64,000 bases of DNA. It comes from Camellia lanceoleosa (lineage: Eukaryota; Streptophyta; Magnoliopsida; Ericales; Theaceae). The stretch is taken from contig CM045762.1 in the NCBI GenBank assembly GCA_025200525.1, positions 30,832,196-30,896,195 on the forward strand, read 5' to 3'. Position numbers and translations under genes: made by a program. Shown here piece after piece: positions 34,634 through 45,530 of the stretch (positions are counted from its first letter, which is position 1; each line of letters starts with the position of its first letter). The notes beneath the pieces were generated by a model. That model saw nothing but the letters and a program-made list of their open reading frames with translations, did no database searches and was not told the DNA's origin.

Positions 34634-35266
34634 TTTTAAGATAATTTCAAATTATAAGAGTTTGTACTCCCAAATTTTTTGTAAATAATTTCAAAATTAT
34701 ATAAAATAACTCCTAATTTTTTAAACTATAAAGTAACTCCAAAGGCATAATCCTGAATCCGTCCCTATATATATATTTTCCATATTCCGGCAATGTCCAT
34801 ATCCTAGTTTTTCAAAACTACCATGTTAAAACTACATCATATGACAAAAACTAGAACAAATGCAGAACATTTCATAGCAGATATCTCAATAATAGAAACA
34901 CTGAAAGTAACTGTTTCAACTTTCACACTATGCTTAAAACAGTTGAAACAACACGAATATGTATTGTCGGAATAAAGGAATATACACCACTGGTATCAAT
35001 TCCCAAATTTCCAAAAAATAGTTTTAGCCAGAAAGTTGTAGATGATTTACAATTTATTTTGGACAAAAAAACAAAACAAGATCACTTAAATACAATTAAC
35101 AAGAAGTTTACAATAACAGTGCGAAAAAGCATGATTCACATTCAAGATAGTAGAAGATTATGATACGCTTACTTTTCATTTGGTCTTCCAACTCTTCGAA
35201 ATTCTCCACAAAGCGAATAGGAGTACTCTTTTATGAAGCAATTGAAGAATCAACCAACCGAAAGAC
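34634..35266. other. 3' flank of the PNGase A-like gene
   Basis: This is AT-rich DNA downstream of the minus-strand gene. A minus-strand AATAAA (TTTATT on plus, near 35056) about 205 bp after the stop could be a polyadenylation signal. The small plus-strand ORFs at 34930-35436 have no recognisable product and partly shadow the gene. Confidence 0.4.
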
Positions 35267-37129
35267 TCAATGCCGGTTCTTATTATTGCGAATATCAGAT
35301 CCTAAGAAGGCCCTCCGAGCAGGAAAAGGCCACCATTTCGCAAAACCAGAACGCTGATGAGGCTGAAATTTTTTGCTGCAAGAATTTCCCTCTTTATCAT
35401 AAAGAACAGTGTAATTCGAGCTTTTCACATTTCTAAAATAGCATAATTCACTACCATCATATTGGTATGCTTGTTGTGTACTCCCTAATCCACTAACCAC
35501 CAAGTTGCCCTTTACAAGCATAACACCCTGCCCATCCTGCAAATTTTTTAAAGAACTTACCAAGAATCCAAAATCACCAGCCCTAACCCTCTCCTCATTA
35601 AAACCCAATGTTAGATTCGCTACCGAAGAGTAAGTTTTATTTCCTTGGTCCACATTGTCAGAGTAAAGGTAAAGGGGAAACCTTTTAAACGATTTGATTG
35701 AATACGTAGGAGAAGATGGCGCATTGGCATAAACAGTGTCGTTAAAATCAATTATCTGATTCACAATCTGTAAATTCCCATCCTTCCCCATCACCATAAA
35801 GTTACTGTAATTGAACGATTGAGTTGAATTGGTTGTGATCTTCCCGTGGGATGACCTCACCCATCCAATCGATGATACGGACCTGGTAGCAGTAGTCAAG
35901 AAATTCCCATTTAGACCTGTGAAATTTGTCACCGAGGTAATAACAGGAGGCAAGCTATTGTGTCTCAAAAGCTTTCCTTCCGTTTTCACACTCTTCTTGT
36001 CCAACCAAACGTGCAAATTCGCGTCTATGTACCACACATTCAAAGCGTTCGTGACACTAAATCCGAACTTATGGGTCTTTCCATCTAGAATCATTCCCAA
36101 AAATGGAGTGATTTCAATATCATAAGAAGGGAGATCGAAAGATCCAATACCAGAAATAGGCCTCCATAGGAGGGGATTGACTCCCCCTGTATAAATCACA
36201 GTAAAAGGCCAAACAGCACCAACTGTCATACCATCCAAACTAACCACAACCTCCCTAAAAGCCCCATTCCCGGGCAAATCAGTGAGGTTATTCGCATCAA
36301 TATACTCATCCGGTACATTCGTATACCAAAATTCATCTTTCTCATGAAAAGAAACATAAACCTCCAACACAGCCCTGTATGCATTTTGGGGAATATCAAA
36401 CATCTTCGATTGTAAATCATCTGAATTCTGAATTTCAAACCACAACCCATCATTCAAAGGTAAATTTCTTGAAATAGGCAAGATCAAATCAGCCCCAGGA
36501 CCAAACCCATTAACCCAATCACCCAAATTTGACTCATAAGAATACCCATTAACAGAATTACTACTATGTACTTCTTGAGCAGGATAGAAATGGAATGTTA
36601 AATTCACAGAGTACACACCAGTGTAAGTAGCATCAACAAGGTTACCAAGATAAACAGCAAGTGTTTGATTAGTCATTAACAATGAATAATACTTGGAAAC
36701 ATCTTTCTTCACAGTCCAATCGATTCCGGTGCGTCTCGGCTCCGCAGTGCAGCTCCGGAGAAGCTCAACTCCGCCGAGCCAAATCCCGAAAATTCGATCG
36801 AATTGTCTACCCTTACATGTTGCTGTCCATTGGAGGACGATTTTGGAGAAATTATGAGATGGGCAATTGGAAGGAGGAGTGTAATTGGCGAGAACTGGTG
36901 GTTTTCCATACGTGTAGCCGAATTCATGGTTGAGGACGAGGTTTGAGCAAGGTTTTGTGTCGGGTAGTTTGATGGGTTTTGTGACTTCGAAGTAATTGGT
37001 TAATGGGGGATCAGTGGAATCAGAGATGAGCTGTGATCGGAAGAGGGTTGGTCTGTGGTGGATGTTTGCGGTGGTAGAGAGAGGTTGGTGGAGGAGGAAA
37101 AGAGAGAAAATGAGGAGAGAGAGAGCCAT
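35267..37129 (-). CDS. PNGase A-like glycopeptidase (peptide-N4-(N-acetyl-beta-glucosaminyl)asparagine amidase A family)
   Basis: This intact, intronless gene encodes 620 residues. The family cleaves the bond between Asn and the first GlcNAc of N-glycans on glycopeptides, in the secretory or apoplastic route. Residues 1-21 form a signal peptide (MALSLLIFSLFLLHQPLSTT). The PNGaseA domain (PF12222) follows from about residue 45, with the family signatures FGIWLGGVELLRSCTAEP (114-131) and WTVKKDVSKY (138-147), then a long beta-rich C-terminal half. Many N-x-S/T sites suggest that it is glycosylated itself. The ATG at 37129 is chosen because the frame continues upstream only through a (GA)n-encoded Leu-Ser run that is untypical of the family, and because it places a signal peptide first. 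Plant relatives have similar length and no introns. A Mutator-like element begins about 570 bp upstream. Confidence 0.92.
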   Translation of the reverse strand: MALSLLIFSLFLLHQPLSTTANIHHRPTLFRSQLISDSTDPPLTNYFEVTKPIKLPDTKPCSNLVLNHEFGYTYGKPPVLANYTPPSNCPSHNFSKIVLQWTATCKGRQFDRIFGIWLGGVELLRSCTAEPRRTGIDWTVKKDVSKYYSLLMTNQTLAVYLGNLVDATYTGVYSVNLTFHFYPAQEVHSSNSVNGYSYESNLGDWVNGFGPGADLILPISRNLPLNDGLWFEIQNSDDLQSKMFDIPQNAYRAVLEVYVSFHEKDEFWYTNVPDEYIDANNLTDLPGNGAFREVVVSLDGMTVGAVWPFTVIYTGGVNPLLWRPISGIGSFDLPSYDIEITPFLGMILDGKTHKFGFSVTNALNVWYIDANLHVWLDKKSVKTEGKLLRHNSLPPVITSVTNFTGLNGNFLTTATRSVSSIGWVRSSHGKITTNSTQSFNYSNFMVMGKDGNLQIVNQIIDFNDTVYANAPSSPTYSIKSFKRFPLYLYSDNVDQGNKTYSSVANLTLGFNEERVRAGDFGFLVSSLKNLQDGQGVMLVKGNLVVSGLGSTQQAYQYDGSELCYFRNVKSSNYTVLYDKEGNSCSKKFQPHQRSGFAKWWPFPARRAFLGSDIRNNKNRH

Positions 37130-37181
37130 GAGTGGTGGACTAGACTGGTTGTTGAGTTGTGGATGTGGTGTTGCTTTGCTT

Positions 37182-37183
<2 letters not shown>

Positions 37184-37214
<31 letters not shown>
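37184..37214. repeat. (GA)n microsatellite in the 5' leader of the PNGase A-like gene
   Basis: About 15 GA units. On the gene strand this is a (CT)n tract some 55-85 bp before the ATG, a common plant core-promoter or 5'UTR feature. Confidence 0.75.
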
Positions 37215-37215
<1 letters not shown>

Positions 37216-37333
37216 GATTACTACTAGGTTTTGGAGTGAAAAACAATGCTTCAAGGGATCGAAAGTTCAGTATGTGTGTGTGTGTGTGAAGAAAACAGAG
37301 GGATTTGATTACATAATTTGGATGGTTAGGCAA

Positions 37334-37698
37334 CTTTTAGTTTTGAATAATGATATTTTTATTAATTAATGTACTAATTAATATATTAACAGATGATAAA
37401 ATATAATTTTAGAAGTTTTAAGTATTTATAATTTGTGTAATAGGTAAAATCAGTAATAATGACATAACACTAATTGATATATTAATGTGTATATTAATTA
37501 ATACATATAATATTTCATTTTAGTTTTGTCAAAAATTTATTACAAATAATCATATCATTTTTTTATAATTTTTTAAATACTTTTTTTAAAAAAAATTATT
37601 AAAATAACTTATTCACAAACTAAACAAACAAGGTAGTAATAATAGTTTCAAAATCTTGTGAAGAGAGTAATAATTGACATTAACTACCTTTATTTGTA
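37334..37698. promoter_or_regulatory. Upstream region of the PNGase A-like gene
   Basis: About 360 bp of AT-rich DNA between the gene leader and the MULE target duplication (37690-37698). It includes a member of the small repeat family at about 37363-37505. The proximal promoter should lie here, but no convincing single TATA box stands out among the many AT runs. Confidence 0.4.
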
Positions 37699-37929
37699 GG
37701 GATTTTTATTGATAAGTCTAATTTATGAGTGTTTTAACCCAATAAGTTCATGAAGAAATTTTTTAACCCATTTAGTCCCATGTATGTATAGTTTTATTCC
37801 ATAAAGTCTATTTTCTTGATTTACACTATTTTCTTAGACACTTATGCCCTTATATTCAATTTTGATACCCTTATAAATATTTTTTGAAGCATTAGCAATT
37901 TAATGATGTGAAAATTTATATTTTAAAAT

Positions 37930-39130
37930 TCACATTGGTAGAAATGTAAAATTGTCCCGTGCCGACGAATCGCCGAAGGCGGGCATTGTTGACAATGTGA
38001 ATGTTCACATTGACATGTTAACATTCACATTAATAGGAGTGTAAAATTGGCCCGCATCCCGTGGTGGGGCGAAACCCTTCATGCCCATAGGCGGTCGGGG
38101 CGAACCGGTCCCGGCCCGGCCTATTGACAATGTGAATATTCACATTAACATGTTAACATTCACATTGATAAGAGTATAAAATTAGTCCGCGACCCATGGG
38201 CGGCCAAAAGCGCCGGCCGGCCGTGCATTCGCTTGACAATGTGAATATTCACATTGACATGTTAACATTCACATTAATAGGAGTGTAAAATTAGCCCGCG
38301 TCCCGTGGCTACCCGAAACCCGCCTACGGCGTGGCGGCGGCGATCTGCGACGGTTAACAATGTGAATATTCACACTGACAAGTTAACATTCACATTGATA
38401 AGAGTATAAAATTGGCCAGCAGCCCATGGCGAGCCCGACCCGGCCCGGCCCGGCCCGGGCCGTTGACAATGTGAATATTCACATTGACATGTTAACATTC
38501 ACATTAATACGAGTGTAAAATTGGCCCCCGTCCCGTGGCGGCGCGAAATCCGCCATGTTTCACGGACGGGCGTCCGCCCGATTGTTGACAATGTGAATAT
38601 TCACATTAACATGTTAATATTCACATTGATAAGAGTATAAAATTAGTCTGCGGCCCATGGACGGCCAAAAGTCTGCTCGCGGCCCGGGGCTGGCCCGGGC
38701 CGTTGACAATGTGAATATTCACATTGACATGTTAACATTCACATTGATAAGAGTGTAAATTAATTTTCACGCCGAAGGCGAAGCCCGAGACGGGCTTGGG
38801 CCGACCCGTGACAATGTGAATATTCACATTGACAAGTTAACATTCACATTGATAGGAGTGTAAAATTAGTCCGCGCTCTGTGGGTCGCCGAAACTTCGCC
38901 GCGTGGATCGCCGGCGAACTGGCCCGGCTTGTTGACAATGTGAATATTCACATTGACATGTTAACATTCACATTGATAAGAGTGTAAAATTGGCCCGTGA
39001 CCCGTGGGTAGCCCGAAGCCCGACCTCGGGCCGGGGCAAGCCCCGCCCGTTGGCAATGTGAATATTCACATTAACATGTTAACATTTACATTGACATGTT
39101 AACACTAACATTGATAGAAGTGTAAATTTT
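37930..39130 (+). repeat. Array A of MULE copy 1: ten palindrome/spacer units
   Basis: Ten units of 106-135 bp. Each has the 18-bp perfect palindrome AATGTGAATATTCACATT (near 37994 as a variant, 38129, 38238, 38359, 38468, 38590, 38708, 38814, 38937 and 39056). Then come ACATGTTAACATTCACATT and GATAAGAGTGTAAAATT, and then a variable GC-rich spacer of about 45-65 bp beginning GGCCCG or similar. The AT-rich core is conserved; spacers differ in sequence and length. Confidence 0.9.
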
Positions 39131-39199
39131 GTCCATTGTCCGCTCGCCTGACTCAGGTAGGCGGACCCAAACCCAAGCCGTCCCGGGCGCCTACGGACG

Positions 39200-40160
39200 C
39201 GAGTCAATTTTACACTCTTATCAATGTAAATGTTAACATGTCAATGAATATTCACATTGTCAATGGCCGACTTCACGTCGTGGCGGGTTTCAGCGACCAC
39301 GCACAGACACGGGGTAATGTTACATTCTTATCAATGTGAATGTTAACATGTCAATGTGAATATTCACGTTGTCAACGGCGTCGGCCGGCACGGCCGTTTC
39401 GCCACGGGTCACAGGCCAATTTTACACTGTTATCAATGTTAATGTTAATATGTCAATGTGAATATTCACATTGTCAACGGTCCGCGCCCGGGCAATGAAG
39501 CGTTCGCCACCAGACACGCCAATTTTCCACTCCTATCAATGTGAATGTTAATATGTCAATGTGAATATTCACATTGTCAATGGGCCGGGCCGGGCTCGCC
39601 CCGGGCCGCCCACGGGCTTCGGGCCGCCCATGGGACGCAAGTCAATTTTACACTCTTATCAATGTGAATATTCACATTGACATGTGAATATTCACATTGT
39701 CAAATGCCTGGCCGCCACGCCGTGGTCGGTTTCGGCGACCACGCAGACTAATTTTATACTCTTATCAATGTGAATGTTAACATGTCAATGTGAATATTCA
39801 CATTATCAATCTGTCGCGCCCGCCCAGTTTTCACGAGCGGGTTTCGAGTTACCACAGTCGCGCTAATTTTACACTCCTATCAATGTGAATGTTAATATGT
39901 CAATGTGAATATTCACATTGTCAACAATGGTCGCCGCCCGGCTTCAAGCTGCCCACGGGTTACGGGCTAATTTTACACTCTTATCAATGTTAATGTTGAT
40001 ATGTTAATGTGAATATTCACATTATGAACGGGCCAGCCCGGGCCCGCCCCGGGCGGCGGGCTGGCTTCGGGACGCCCTTGGGCCGCAGGCCAGTTTTACA
40101 CTCCTATCAATGTGAATGTTAACTTGTCAATGTGAATATTCACATTATCAACGGGCCGAG
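39200..40160 (-). repeat. Array B of MULE copy 1: nine units in inverse orientation
   Basis: The same unit as array A but reversed: AATTTTACACTCTTATC, AATGTGAATGTTAACATG, then the palindrome and a GC-rich spacer. Palindromes lie near 39243 (deleted form), 39353, 39455, 39558, 39661, 39787, 39902, 40006 and 40128. The two arrays meet at a short centre at about 39125-39205, so the whole element could fold back. Confidence 0.9.
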
Positions 40161-40509
40161 TCGGGCCTATTTTTTTTTGGCCTGTGGGCCAGTCCGGCCC
40201 GACTCGACTCGAATTTTTCTGGACATCCACGAGGATCGACATGGGCCGGGCCCCTACACATTGACGATATGAACATTCACATTGACGGTGTGAACATTCA
40301 CATTAGGGGTATTTTGGTAATTATGTCACCAATAGGACTTGTTGAAATATGAAAAAATAATGTGAACTAAATGGAACATAAGTAGATGAAAAGGGTATTT
40401 TGGTCTTCTTATCTCAAATTGGACCTAATGGAATAGTCAAAAAGAATATGAGTTGGATAGAATAATACTCTTAGAAAATGGATTTATCAAAAAAGCTCCC
40501 TTATTTGTA

Positions 40510-41461
40510 TGGGAATAATGAAATAAATAAATAAATAAATGCTAACTACTATTTTTATGTATTGTTTAATGTTGAAAAGTGTGTATAAAATGTCTTAAAA
40601 ATGGGTAGTGATAAATCCCCGGAATGGGGATCCCCCGAATCCCCCGTTTTTCCCTTTCAAGTAAAAAAAAACAAAAAAAAAGAAAACAGAAAACAAAAAA
40701 AAAAACAGTTTGCCAAAATTGGCAATTAGGGGGATTCGGTGCATCCCTTTTCGAGCTCTCACCCATTACACCTTAAAAATATGTAAAAATATTAGAAAAT
40801 ATATTAATTTCAAGAAAAACACATTTAATTTGCTGAAAAGTGTTTTATCTTCTTTAAATTTTTTGTCATTTACTTATAGCCTAAAGGCAATTGCTAGTAG
40901 GACCCATAAAAAAATAATAATAATGATATATGTATCAATTGTTATACCAATTAGTATACTAACAAATAATGTAACATGATTTTAGAAATTTTTAGTATTT
41001 GTAATTTATATAACGGATGGGGTCAATAATAATGTTATAACATATGTTGGTACACTAATTGATGCATATAACTTATCAAAAAAATAATAATTGATATTAA
41101 TAACTTTTACCTGTGTAGGGATAGTGAACAAAAGTAGAAATAAGTGAAGCAAATAAATGTAATATATTAACATGTTAAATATTGTTAACAAGTGTCTACA
41201 GGCATAAGAACCAATAGGTCCTATTTTTGTGACTTATTACCCATTAAGTTTTATTGATAAATTTATTTAAGTGATAAAGATAAATTTATCAGTCTTTTAT
41301 TTTTATGAATAAATTTATAGTGATAAATTTATTAGTCTCTTTGTTTTTATGAATAAATTTATAGTGATAAATTTATCATTTCTTATTTTTATAGTGTTAA
41401 ATTTATTAGTTAGGACCTGTAGGTAAATAAGTCTAATTAATAAGACTGATTGGTAAGTACC
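40510..41461. other. Intergenic DNA between the two MULE copies
   Basis: AT-rich, no gene. It contains (TAAA)n at about 40522-40540, a MITE at 40603-40771, a small dispersed repeat at about 40925-41070 and two to three copies of a roughly 60-bp unit (ATTTATAGTGATAAATTTAT) at 41250-41410. Confidence 0.6.
40603..40771. mobile_element. Mutator-like MITE, 169 bp
   Basis: CTTAAAAAT flanks it at 40594-40602 and 40772-40780 (9 bp, perfect). Inside, GGGGATCCCCCGAATCCCCC near the left and GGGGGATTCGG...CATCCC near the right are inverted relatives around a poly-A centre. It shares CCAAAATTGGCAATT with the MITE at 32914-33063 in opposite orientation. The extreme ends match poorly. Confidence 0.6.
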
Positions 41462-41689
41462 CCTGATAAATCCTATTTAGAAGTGTTTTAGCCTAAGAAG
41501 TCCATGAAGGAATTTTTTAACCCATTTAGTCCCATGTATATAGTTTTATTCCATAAAGTCTTTTTTCTTGATTTACACTATTTTCTTGGACACTTATGCC
41601 CTTATATTTAATTTTGATACCCTTATAAATATTTTTTGAACAGTTAGCAATTTATGATGTGAACATTCATATTTTAAAATTGACATTGG

Positions 41690-42900
41690 TAGGAATGTAA
41701 AATTGGCCCGTGGACGGCCCGAAACCCATCAGTGAGTCGGGGCGGGCCCGGCCCGTTGACAATGTGAATATTCACATTGACATGTTAACATTCACATTAA
41801 TAGGAGTGTAAAATTGGCCCGCGTCCCGTGGCAGCGCGAAACCCACCCGCAGTCCATGAGCGGCCTAGGGCGGACCCGGTCCGGGCCGTTGACAATGTGA
41901 ATATTCACATTGAGATATTAACATTCACATTGATAAAAGTATAAAATTGGTCTGCGGCCCGAGGCGGGGCGGGCCCAGCCCGGCCCGGCCCGTTGACAAT
42001 TTGAATATTCACATTGACATGTTAACATTCACATTGATAAGAGTATAAAATTGGCCAGCGTCCTGTGGGCGGCCAAAAGCCTGCCCGCGGCCTGGGGCGG
42101 GCCCGGCCCGGCCCGTTGACAATGTGAATATTCACATTGACATGTTAACATTCACATTAATAGGAGTGTAAAATTAGCCCGCGCCCCGTGGTTGTCCGAA
42201 ACCCTCCCACGACTCGTGGGCGAACCCGGCCCGTTGACAATGTGAATATTCACATTGACATGTTAATATTCACATTGATAAGAGTATAAAATTGGCCCGC
42301 GCCCCGTGACTACCCAAAACCCGCCCACGGCTTGTAGGCAACCCGAGGCGGGCTCAGCCCGGCCTGTTGACAATGTGAATATTCACATTGACATGTTAAC
42401 ATTCACATTAATAAGAGTATAAAATTAACGCGCCGTGGTCGCCGAAACCCTCCCATCGCCGTAGGCGGCAGGCGTCTGACCGACTGTTGACAATGTAAAT
42501 ATCCACATTGACATGTTAACATTCACATTGATAAAAGTATAAAATTGGCTCGTGGCTCATAGGCGGCCAAAAGCCCGCCCGCGGCCGGGGGCGGGCCCAG
42601 CCCGATCCGTTAACAATGTGAATGTTTACATTAACATGTTAACATTCACATTGATAAGAATATAAAATTGGCCCGCAGCCCGTGGATGGCCCGAAGTCCG
42701 ACCGCAGCGTGAGGCAGGCTTGGCCTGACCCGTGACAATGTGAATATTCACATTGACATGTTAACATTAACATTGATAGAAGTGTAAAATTTGTCCGCTG
42801 CCCGAAACTTGCCATCGGCCTAAGGTAGGCCCGGCCTGACCCGTTGACAATGTGAATATTCACATTGACATGTTAACATGCACATTGATAGGAATGTAGA
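41690..42900 (+). repeat. Array A of MULE copy 2: ten units
   Basis: Palindromes or variants lie near 41760, 41894, 41999, 42121, 42239, 42371, 42495, 42616, 42739 and 42850. Order and orientation are as in copy 1 array A. Spacers are GC-rich and differ from those of copy 1 in detail. Confidence 0.9.
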
Positions 42901-43214
42901 ATTGGGCCATGACGTAAATTTCGAAGCCCGCCCATGGCACAGGCAAGAACTCGTTTGGGTCCGGGCCCGAGCATGTCCAAGACCCTAGGCTAGGGCCTAG
43001 GCCATCACTTTGAAGCCCAGCCCGGCCCATCGACCTGTTTAAGGTGCATTTAAGACTTGGTCCGAGGCACAGCCCACCTGAGGCACAATGTCTTTTTTTG
43101 TGGAAAATAATAAAATTTTGGTAGAAAAAATTAAAAAGAATTAAAAAAAATGGCCAAGCCCGCCTAAGCTCGAGCCTAGGCCCAGGCCCATCGGCCCGAC
43201 CCGAGACTGTCGTC

Positions 43215-43830
43215 TTCGGGTCGCGGGCCAATTTTACACTCCTATCAATGTGAATGTTAATATGTCAATGTGAATATTCACATTGTCACGGGCCGGGCCG
43301 GGCCCACCCCGGGCAGCGGGCGGGCTTCGGGCCTCCTACGGGCTAATTATACACTCCTATCAATGTGAATGTTAATATGTCAATGTGAATATTCACATTG
43401 TCACTGATCGCCGAACTGGCCGCCCACGTCAGACGCCCATGGGACGCGAGTCAATTTTACACTCTTATCAATGTGAATGTTAACATGTCAATGTGAATAT
43501 TCACATTGTCACGGGTCGGGCCCGCCCCGGGCAGCAGGCAGGCTTCGGGCCTCCCACGGGCCGCGAGCTAATTTTACACTCCTATCAATGTGAATGTTAA
43601 TATGTCAATGTAAATATTCATATTGTCACGGGCCGGGCTCGCCCCAGGCCGCTCACAGGCCGCGGGCCAATTTTACAGTCTTATCAATGTGAATATTAAT
43701 ATATCAATGTGAATATTCACATTGTCACGGGCCGGACCGGGCTCGCCCCGGACCGCGGGCTAATTTTACACTCCTATCAATGTGAATGTTAACATGTCAA
43801 TATGAATATTCACATTGTATATGGGCCGGG
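43215..43830 (-). repeat. Array B of MULE copy 2: six units, inverse orientation
   Basis: Palindromes lie near 43266, 43380, 43487, 43607 (variant), 43706 and 43797 (variant). There are three fewer units than in copy 1, so unit number changes between copies. Confidence 0.9.
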
Positions 43831-44166
43831 CCCCTACACATTGACGATATGAACATTTACATTGACGGTGTGAACATTCACATTAGGGGTATTTTGGTAA
43901 TTATGTCACCCATAAGACTTATTGAAACATAAGAAAATAATATGAACTAAATAGAACATAAGTAGATACATTAGGGATATTTTAGTAATTATGTCACACA
44001 TAGGACTTATTGAAACATAAGAAAATAATATGAACTAAATAGAACATAAGTAGGTGAAAAGAGTATTTTGGTCTTCTTATCTCAAATAGGACCTAATGGA
44101 ATAGTCCAAAAGAATATGGGTTGAATGGAACATAAGTAATTAAAGATGGATTTATGAAAAAAGCTT

Positions 44167-44926
44167 CCTAAAATATATGTAAGTTTCGAGATATTTATTA
44201 TTAAATTTAATAGATTTTTTTATGAATTTTGAAATATTTTATAAATTTTTTACACCTTTTTGATGTATTTTTTCAATATTAACAAGTGTCGTGTCTTAAA
44301 AATATCCCATTATTGGGATAGAAAATTGGCAATAAAATTATCCAACTATGCAATGTACATGTAGTGTAAAAAATAATAATAATAATAAATAAAAAAAACG
44401 ATCACTTGAGAGAGCTCTGCCAACCGATAAAAGTTTGTGCAATTGTTTTTAATTTAATTTTATGTACTTTATCTCATTATTTTTATAACATGTTAATTTT
44501 AATTAAAAGAAAAATATAGCTGGAAATTATTTTTGTTTGGTTGAATTTTAAAAAATTAGAAATTAATTTGATAAAAATAAATACAAAACATATGTTTTTA
44601 AATTTTTGAAAGTTACTTTTTTACCAGGAAAAAGTCATATAAAAAAGGTGAAAATGAGAGAGAGAGAGAGGGGGGGGGGGGGGGGGCTACAATGGAGGGA
44701 AAGCAACAAAGGTGTTTTCGTCTTATTATAAAAAAATATTATTTAATTTAGACAATTTTTAAATTTTACTATTTTCTATATTAAATAATTGTACCTATGT
44801 CATGCCTCATTGATATATATGTTAGGGCATATGTTAACAAAAGTCATTTTGAAAAGAAAAAATTGTTAACAAGTGCATTTTTTAAGAATTAAAAATATAT
44901 TACTTCGTAATTCAAAATTTTGAAGG
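44167..44926. other. AT-rich intergenic DNA with a (GA)n-G tract
   Basis: No gene is seen. GAGAGAGAGAGA followed by about 18 G lies near 44655-44686. Confidence 0.6.
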
Positions 44927-45530
44927 CTCGAGTGGCCCGAATACCAAAACAACGTCGTTTTGGCCTTTTTTTTTTCCTCCTCTCTTTTCTCTCTGAAACA
45001 GAGAGAGGGAGAAGAAAGAGGGAGGAAGAGAGAAGAAGGAGGGGGAACAGAGCACCCATCGGTGCCGCCATCACCGTTGCAAACCCCTTCACCCACCAGC
45101 GCCGCCATCACCAGCGCCCATTGCGACCCTCCTCCTTGTGTATACATACATAGATCTATGTATATATATATCTCTCTCTCTCTTCTTCCTCTCTTCTTTT
45201 CTTCTTCCTCCTCTCCTTCTTTTCTCCTTATTCTTTCTTTTCTCCTCTCTCACTTTTGTTCTGTCTTTTCGTTTCTTTTCTTTTCCTTTCTCTTCTTTCT
45301 TCTTCTTCTTTCTTCTTTTTTCTTTCTAGATTGTTGGCCGGCCGAAAGAGGAAGGAAAAAGAGAGGGGGAAGGAAAAAGAAAAAAAAAATGATTTTGATT
45401 TGAGTTTGGATTCAAAAAGAATAGAGAAAGAAAATGAAAGAAGAATAGGAAGAAGAGGGGGAAGGAAGAATGAAAGGAAAAAAAAAAAAAAAAAAATTGC
45501 CAAAACGACGCCGTTTTAACACCTTGAGCC
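44927..45530. repeat. Inverted structure with long pyrimidine and purine tracts
   Basis: The ends are inverted relatives: GGCTCGAG...AACGTCGTTTTGGC at the left, and GCCAAAACGACGCCGTTTT...CTTGAGCC at the right. Between them are a GA-rich stretch (about 45000-45045), a CT-rich stretch of about 150 bp (45170-45330) and a GA-rich stretch of about 140 bp (45345-45490). No matching target duplication was found. The ORFs in this stretch are low-complexity artefacts. Confidence 0.55.

Larger units (their letters stand above)
37699..40500. mobile_element. Mutator-like element with convergent palindromic arrays, copy 1
   Basis: TTATTTGTA flanks it exactly at 37690-37698 and 40501-40509, a 9-bp duplication. 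The ends form an imperfect inverted repeat: GGGATTTTTATTGATAAGTC at the left, and at the right ...GATTTATCAAAAAAGCTCCC. Length 2802 bp. Outside the two arrays it has about 230 bp (left) and 350 bp (right) of AT-rich subterminal DNA. There is no transposase, so it must be mobilised in trans. The ORFs inside are by-products of the repeats. Confidence 0.85.
41462..44166. mobile_element. Mutator-like element with convergent palindromic arrays, copy 2
   Basis: It is collinear with copy 1 from its left subterminal region (TGATAAATCC...GAAGTGTTTTAGCC) to its right end (GGATTTATGAAAAAAGCTTCC). The outermost left bases differ from copy 1, and no 9-bp duplication is seen, so its borders are approximate. 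A duplicated segment of about 100 bp near the right end (ATTATGTCAC...GGACTTATTGAAAC) occurs twice at 43900-44050. The centre (about 42900-43220) holds about 300 bp not present in copy 1. Confidence 0.75.

Noticed and set aside
37130..37333. N-terminal extension of the PNGase A-like protein
   Set aside because: The extra 68 codons include a Leu-Ser run encoded by the (GA)n repeat and precede a good signal peptide. The downstream ATG fits the family better.
42860..43231. Protein-coding ORF of 123 codons in the array centre
   Set aside because: It lies in the array centre and reads through array units. There is no known domain, and the composition follows the GC-rich spacer.
37930..43830. CRISPR array
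   Set aside because: The repeat-spacer look is superficial. Units lie in inverted arrays inside a plant transposon with 9-bp duplications, spacers share GGCCCG-type sequence and vary in length, and there are no cas genes.
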